From: Paracoccaceae bacterium
Lineage (GTDB): Bacteria; Pseudomonadota; Alphaproteobacteria; Rhodobacterales; Rhodobacteraceae
NCBI GenBank assembly: GCA_007129775.1
Contig: SKUV01000108.1
Span: 1-9,277 of the forward strand
Length of the DNA: 9,277 nucleotides
Reading direction: 5' to 3'
The notes below the pieces were generated by a model. That model was not told where the DNA came from. It saw only the letters and a list, made by a program, of their open reading frames with translations, and did no database searches. Positions within the stretch are counted from its first letter, which is position 1. The number at the start of each line of letters is the position of its first letter. This document shows positions 6,330-9,277 of the stretch, in pieces. A program made the position numbers and the translations under genes.

Positions 6330-7424
6330 ATGGGCTCTGTCAGCCTGACCAACATCTGCAAGTCCTTCGGCGGCGTCGAGGTGCTGCACGACATATCGGT
6401 CACCGTGCAGGATGGCGAATTCGTCGTGCTGGTGGGCCCCTCGGGCTGCGGCAAATCCACCCTGCTGCGCTGCATCGCCGGGCTGGAAGAGGTCGGTTCG
6501 GGGGATATCCATATCGACGACAGGCGCGTGAACACCATCGCGCCAAAGCGGCGCGACATCGCCATGGTCTTTCAGAACTACGCGCTTTATCCGCATATGA
6601 CGGTGGCGCAGAACATGGGCTTTTCGCTGCGCCTCGCACGCGTTGGCGCCGAGGAGATGCGCGCCAAGGTCGACGAGGCGGCGGCGATCCTCGGGCTGGA
6701 GGACTTGCTGGAACGCTACCCGCGCCAGTTGTCCGGCGGCCAGCGCCAGCGTGTGGCCATGGGCCGCGCCATCGTGCGCAACCCCAAGGTGTTTTTGTTC
6801 GACGAGCCTCTGTCCAATCTGGACGCCAAGCTCCGGGTGCAGATGCGAAGCGAAATCAAGCAGTTGCACCAGCGCCTTAAAGCAACCATCGTCTATGTCA
6901 CCCATGACCAGATCGAGGCGATGACGATGGCCGACCGTATTGTGGTCATGCGGGGCGGCCGGGTGGAACAGATCGGCGCGCCGCTGGAGCTTTATGACAA
7001 CCCGGCCAATGTCTTCGTGGCGGGCTTCATCGGATCGCCGGCGATGAACCTCTTTCCCGCGCTTCTGGCGGACGGGCAGGTGGTGATCGAGGGCGCCGGC
7101 ACGCTGCCCGCCGCGCCCGATGCGCCGCCGGGCGAGCAGCCGGTGATCGTGGGCATGCGCCCCGAGGACATGACGATTTCCGACACCGGCATCCCCGCCG
7201 AGGTGGTCCTGGTGGAGCCGACGGGCGCCGAAACCCAGCTTCTGGCGCGTCTGGGCGGGCAGATCGTCGTGCTGACCATGCGCGACCGGATCGAGGCCAC
7301 GCCGGGCCAGCGCATCAACATCACGCTCCCGCCGGCCAAGATCCACCTGTTCGACCCCGAGACCGAGGCGAGCCTGCGCACGCCGGTGGCGACAAATCGA
7401 TCACGAGAGGTTGATCACGCCTGA
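6330..7424 (+). CDS. ABC transporter ATP-binding protein (MalK/UgpC/MsmK-like)
   Basis: A 364-residue ATPase of the CUT1 class. Seen in order: Walker A GPSGCGKST (36-44), Q-loop FQNYALYPHMTVAQN (81-95), ABC signature LSGGQRQR (134-141), Walker B VFLFDEP (154-160), D-loop SNLDAKLR, and H-loop His at 192 in YVTHDQIEAM. After the nucleotide-binding domain comes AGFIGSPAMN (231-240), typical of MalK/UgpC proteins, then a C-terminal TOBE/OB regulatory domain (about 240-345) with GMRPED (275-280). It powers the two permeases encoded upstream, working as a homodimer at the cytoplasmic face. The ATG at 6330 is preceded by GGAGA (6320-6324) 5 nt away and begins 12 bp after the dehydratase stop. A single ATPase per importer is normal for CUT1 systems, so this locus has a complete transporter. 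Confidence 0.96.
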   Translation: MGSVSLTNICKSFGGVEVLHDISVTVQDGEFVVLVGPSGCGKSTLLRCIAGLEEVGSGDIHIDDRRVNTIAPKRRDIAMVFQNYALYPHMTVAQNMGFSLRLARVGAEEMRAKVDEAAAILGLEDLLERYPRQLSGGQRQRVAMGRAIVRNPKVFLFDEPLSNLDAKLRVQMRSEIKQLHQRLKATIVYVTHDQIEAMTMADRIVVMRGGRVEQIGAPLELYDNPANVFVAGFIGSPAMNLFPALLADGQVVIEGAGTLPAAPDAPPGEQPVIVGMRPEDMTISDTGIPAEVVLVEPTGAETQLLARLGGQIVVLTMRDRIEATPGQRINITLPPAKIHLFDPETEASLRTPVATNRSREVDHA

Positions 7425-7481
7425 CGCCGCGCTAGCTCACCGGCTGCGCGTGGGATGCGCAAAGGGAGGTCCGGCGGACGG

Positions 7482-8708
7482 ATGGTCGAACTCGACATGG
7501 ATTTCGTGCGAAAGCAGTTTCCCGCTTTCGACGAACCCGGCCTGCGCGATCAGGCCCATTTCGAGAATGCCGGCGGCAGCTTTGTCTGCCGCTATGCGAT
7601 CTGGCGTCTGCATCGTTTCTACCGCAGCCGCAAGCTACAACCCCATGGCGCGCATCAGAAATGCCTGGAAGCGTGCGGCGAGATGGACGAGGCCCGCGCG
7701 CGGCTGTCGCGTATTCTGGGTGTCGCGGCGGACGAGTTGCATTTTGGCCCCTCGACCAGCGCAAACAGCTATGTTCTGGCGCAGGCCTTCCGGGCGATCC
7801 TGCCGCGCGGCGCGGCCATCATCGTCACCAATCAGGATCACGAGGCCAATACCGGGCCGTGGCGGCGGCTGGCCGACAACGGCATCGAGATACGGGAATG
7901 GCGGATGGATCCGGACAGCGGGCATCTGAACCTCGACGATCTGGCGGCGCTGCTGGATGAAAAGGTGCGGCTGGTCTGCTTTCCCCATTGCTCGAACGTC
8001 GTGGGCGAGATCAACCCGGTCGCCCGCATCTGCGCCATGAGCCGCCGGGTCGGCGCAGCGACCTGCGTCGACGGCGTCGCTTATGCGCCCCATGGCCTGC
8101 CGGATGTGGCGGAGCTGGGCGCGGATATCTACCTTTTTTCGACCTACAAGACATGGGGCCCCCATCAGGGCGTGATGGTCGTGCGCCGGGCGCTGGCGGA
8201 GCAACTGCCAAATCAGGGCCATTTCTTCCACGAATCGGATCCGACCCGGCGCCTGACCCCGGCCGGCCCCGACCATGCGCAGGTCGCGGCCTGCGCCGGT
8301 GTGGCCGACTACATCGACGCGCTTTACAAGCGCCACCACGTGGGCGGGCGCGACGGGCGGGCCCGGGCGCGGGTGGTGCATGACATGATGCGACAGCGCG
8401 AGATCAGGCTGATGGGGCCGCTGATCGACTATCTGAAGGATCGCAACGACACGCGCCTGCTGGGCCCGGTGAAACCCGCAGAGCGGGCGCCCACGATCTC
8501 GGTCGTGCACCGGCAGCCCGGCACCGAACTCGCCCGCGCGCTGTCCACGCACGGCATCATCGCGGGCGGCGGCACCTTCTATGCCGACCGGGCGCTCGAG
8601 GGTATGGGGATCGCGCCCGAACGCGGGGTGCTGCGCCTGAGCTTCCTGCATTACACCACCGAGGACGAGGTTGACCGTCTGATCGAGGCGCTAGATAGCG
8701 TGCTTTAG
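7482..8708 (+). CDS. Class V aminotransferase-fold PLP enzyme, cysteine desulfurase-like (VC1184-type)
   Basis: A 408-residue fold-type I PLP enzyme from the ATG at 7482 (MVELDMDFVRKQFPAF). Numbered from there: His120 in QDHEAN, expected to stack on the PLP ring; Asp197 in VDGVAYAPH, expected to bind the pyridine nitrogen; and the Schiff-base Lys223 in FSTYKTWGPHQG. The C-terminus reads GGGTFYADRALEGMG...LSFLHYTTEDEVDRLIEAL, close to the VC1184 subfamily of cysteine desulfurase-like proteins. The active-site Cys loop of SufS/CsdA (HC motif) is absent, so desulfurase activity is doubtful. An aminotransferase, lyase or racemase role on an amino acid or amino sugar is possible; substrate unknown. 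An in-frame ATG at 7455 would add 9 residues but places the strong AAGGGAGG (7462-7469) inside the gene; the ATG at 7482 lies 12 nt beyond that site, and an ATG at 7497 is a third option. It lies 57 bp after the ATPase gene and is probably in the same operon. Confidence 0.88.
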   Translation: MVELDMDFVRKQFPAFDEPGLRDQAHFENAGGSFVCRYAIWRLHRFYRSRKLQPHGAHQKCLEACGEMDEARARLSRILGVAADELHFGPSTSANSYVLAQAFRAILPRGAAIIVTNQDHEANTGPWRRLADNGIEIREWRMDPDSGHLNLDDLAALLDEKVRLVCFPHCSNVVGEINPVARICAMSRRVGAATCVDGVAYAPHGLPDVAELGADIYLFSTYKTWGPHQGVMVVRRALAEQLPNQGHFFHESDPTRRLTPAGPDHAQVAACAGVADYIDALYKRHHVGGRDGRARARVVHDMMRQREIRLMGPLIDYLKDRNDTRLLGPVKPAERAPTISVVHRQPGTELARALSTHGIIAGGGTFYADRALEGMGIAPERGVLRLSFLHYTTEDEVDRLIEALDSVL

Positions 8709-8714
8709 GAGGGC

Positions 8715-8730
8715 CCCGGCAGGCGCCGGG
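8715..8730 (+). other. GC-rich stem-loop between the PLP-enzyme gene and photolyase
   Basis: CCCGGC (8715-8720) pairs with GCCGGG (8725-8730) around an AGGC loop; with a bulged C the stem could extend to the flanking GGC/GCC. It begins six bases after the TAG stop (8706-8708). No T-run follows, so intrinsic termination is unconvincing, though it may weaken readthrough. A Shine-Dalgarno-like AGGAGG (8707-8712) lies immediately before it. Confidence 0.4.
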
Positions 8731-8750
8731 CCGTGCAGGGGCAGCCGAAC

Positions 8751-9277
8751 GTGAGTCCATCCACCGCAGACGATCCGGCCACCACAGGCGATCCGGCTCT
8801 GGTCTGGCTGCGTCGTGATCTGCGGCTGGCCGACAACCCCGCGCTGCACGCCGCATCCCGCACCGGTCGGCCGGTGATCTGCGTCGTGATCCGGGACGCG
8901 GCGATCGACCGCCTCGGCGCCGCGCCGAAATGGCGGCTGGGCCTGTCGCTCGCGGCCTTGGCCGAGCGCCTGGAAGACCGCGGCGCCCGGCTGATCCTGC
9001 GCAGCGGCGACGCGCAGGACGCCTTGACGCGGCTGATCGACGAAACCGGCGCGACGGCGGTCTACTGGAACCGGCTTTACGACGCCCCGGAGCGCGCGCG
9101 CGACGCCGCGATCAAGTCCGCGCTGCGCGACCGGGGGCTGGAGGCGCGCAGCTTCAACGGCACGCTCCTGTTCGAGCCGTGGGAGGTGGAAACCGGCCAG
9201 GGCGGCTTCTACCGGGTCTATACGCCCTTCTGGCGCGCGGTCCGGGGCCGCGACGTGCCCGCCCCCCTGCCCGCCCC
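8751..9277 (+). CDS. phr: Deoxyribodipyrimidine photolyase (N-terminal part; truncated by window edge)
   Basis: The frame from GTG 8751 runs open to the window edge, 175 residues. Seen: LVWLRRDLRLADNPAL (17-32), the first strand and helix of the photolyase/cryptochrome antenna domain; VYWNRLYDAPERARDAAI (104-121), the conserved segment that in class I enzymes leads into the second half of the domain; and FYRVYTPFWRAV (153-164), the interdomain linker motif. Family proteins are about 450-520 residues and bind FAD in a C-terminal helical domain that lies beyond this window. They repair UV-made cyclobutane pyrimidine dimers using blue light. I chose GTG 8751 because AGGGG (8737-8741) lies 9 nt upstream; another in-frame GTG at 8733 is an alternative. 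It follows the sugar operon by 42 bp in the same direction but is functionally unrelated as far as can be seen. A class I CPD photolyase is most likely, but a cryptochrome-like protein is not excluded without the C-terminus. Confidence 0.93.
   Translation, partial: MSPSTADDPATTGDPALVWLRRDLRLADNPALHAASRTGRPVICVVIRDAAIDRLGAAPKWRLGLSLAALAERLEDRGARLILRSGDAQDALTRLIDETGATAVYWNRLYDAPERARDAAIKSALRDRGLEARSFNGTLLFEPWEVETGQGGFYRVYTPFWRAVRGRDVPAPLPA

Noticed and set aside
5352..7346. 664-codon minus-strand open frame
   Set aside because: It is antisense to the dehydratase and ATPase genes, which have clear family motifs. Its His/Arg/Gly/Asp-rich composition is typical of shadow frames in GC-rich DNA, and no domain is recognisable.
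7635..8651. 338-codon minus-strand open frame
   Set aside because: It is antisense to the PLP enzyme with conserved active-site residues; composition is shadow-like.
1..9277. CRISPR arrays, insertion sequences, tRNA or rRNA genes, defence genes
   Set aside because: No spaced direct-repeat array, transposase motif, terminal inverted repeats, cloverleaf or defence-protein motif was seen; every long segment is accounted for by metabolic, transport or repair genes.

Overview
The window is GC-rich (judged by eye, G/C at most third codon positions) and chromosomal in character. It is most likely from an alphaproteobacterium, probably of the Rhodobacterales type. This taxonomic call rests on base composition, a twin-arginine signal on the sugar-binding protein, and the general look of the proteins; it is an inference.

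The window holds a sugar or sugar-acid uptake and catabolism locus arranged around a divergent promoter region (about 1729-2019). Leftward run a LacI/GntR-type repressor gene (694-1728) and, 69 bp behind it, a Gfo/Idh/MocA-family NAD(P)-dependent oxidoreductase cut off by the left edge (1-624). Rightward run a CUT1-type ABC importer and its enzymes: a periplasmic binding protein (2020-3336), two inner-membrane permeases (3428-4315 and 4312-5169), an enolase-superfamily acid-sugar dehydratase of the L-rhamnonate dehydratase type (5166-6317), a MalK/UgpC-type ATPase (6330-7424) and a class V aminotransferase-fold PLP enzyme (about 7482-8708). The permease2 and dehydratase genes each start inside the stop codon of the gene before them (ATGA overlaps), so this is a tight operon. 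A DNA photolyase gene (8751 to the right edge) follows in the same direction and is probably functionally unrelated.

Proposed working model: the binding protein captures a carbohydrate in the periplasm and the two permeases plus ATPase import it. The Gfo/Idh/MocA oxidoreductase oxidises the sugar or a derivative, and the dehydratase removes water from an aldonic acid to give a 2-keto-3-deoxy acid. The LacI-family protein would sense substrate or an intermediate and control both arms from the intergenic region, which holds a perfect 6+6 inverted repeat (1889-1902) and a second imperfect dyad (1905-1932). No aldolase or 2-keto-3-deoxy-acid kinase is present here, so the pathway must be completed elsewhere.

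Most unusual points: the dehydratase has Asn at the position of the third metal ligand, which is Glu in L-rhamnonate dehydratases; the PLP enzyme resembles cysteine desulfurases but lacks their catalytic Cys motif and has no obvious place in a sugar pathway; the repressor start codon lies inside a 14-bp tandem repeat that also supplies an out-of-frame decoy start; and a strong intercistronic stem-loop follows the binding-protein gene. I did not find a clearly new defence or mobile system; the genes are members of recognisable families in a plausible but substrate-unknown combination.
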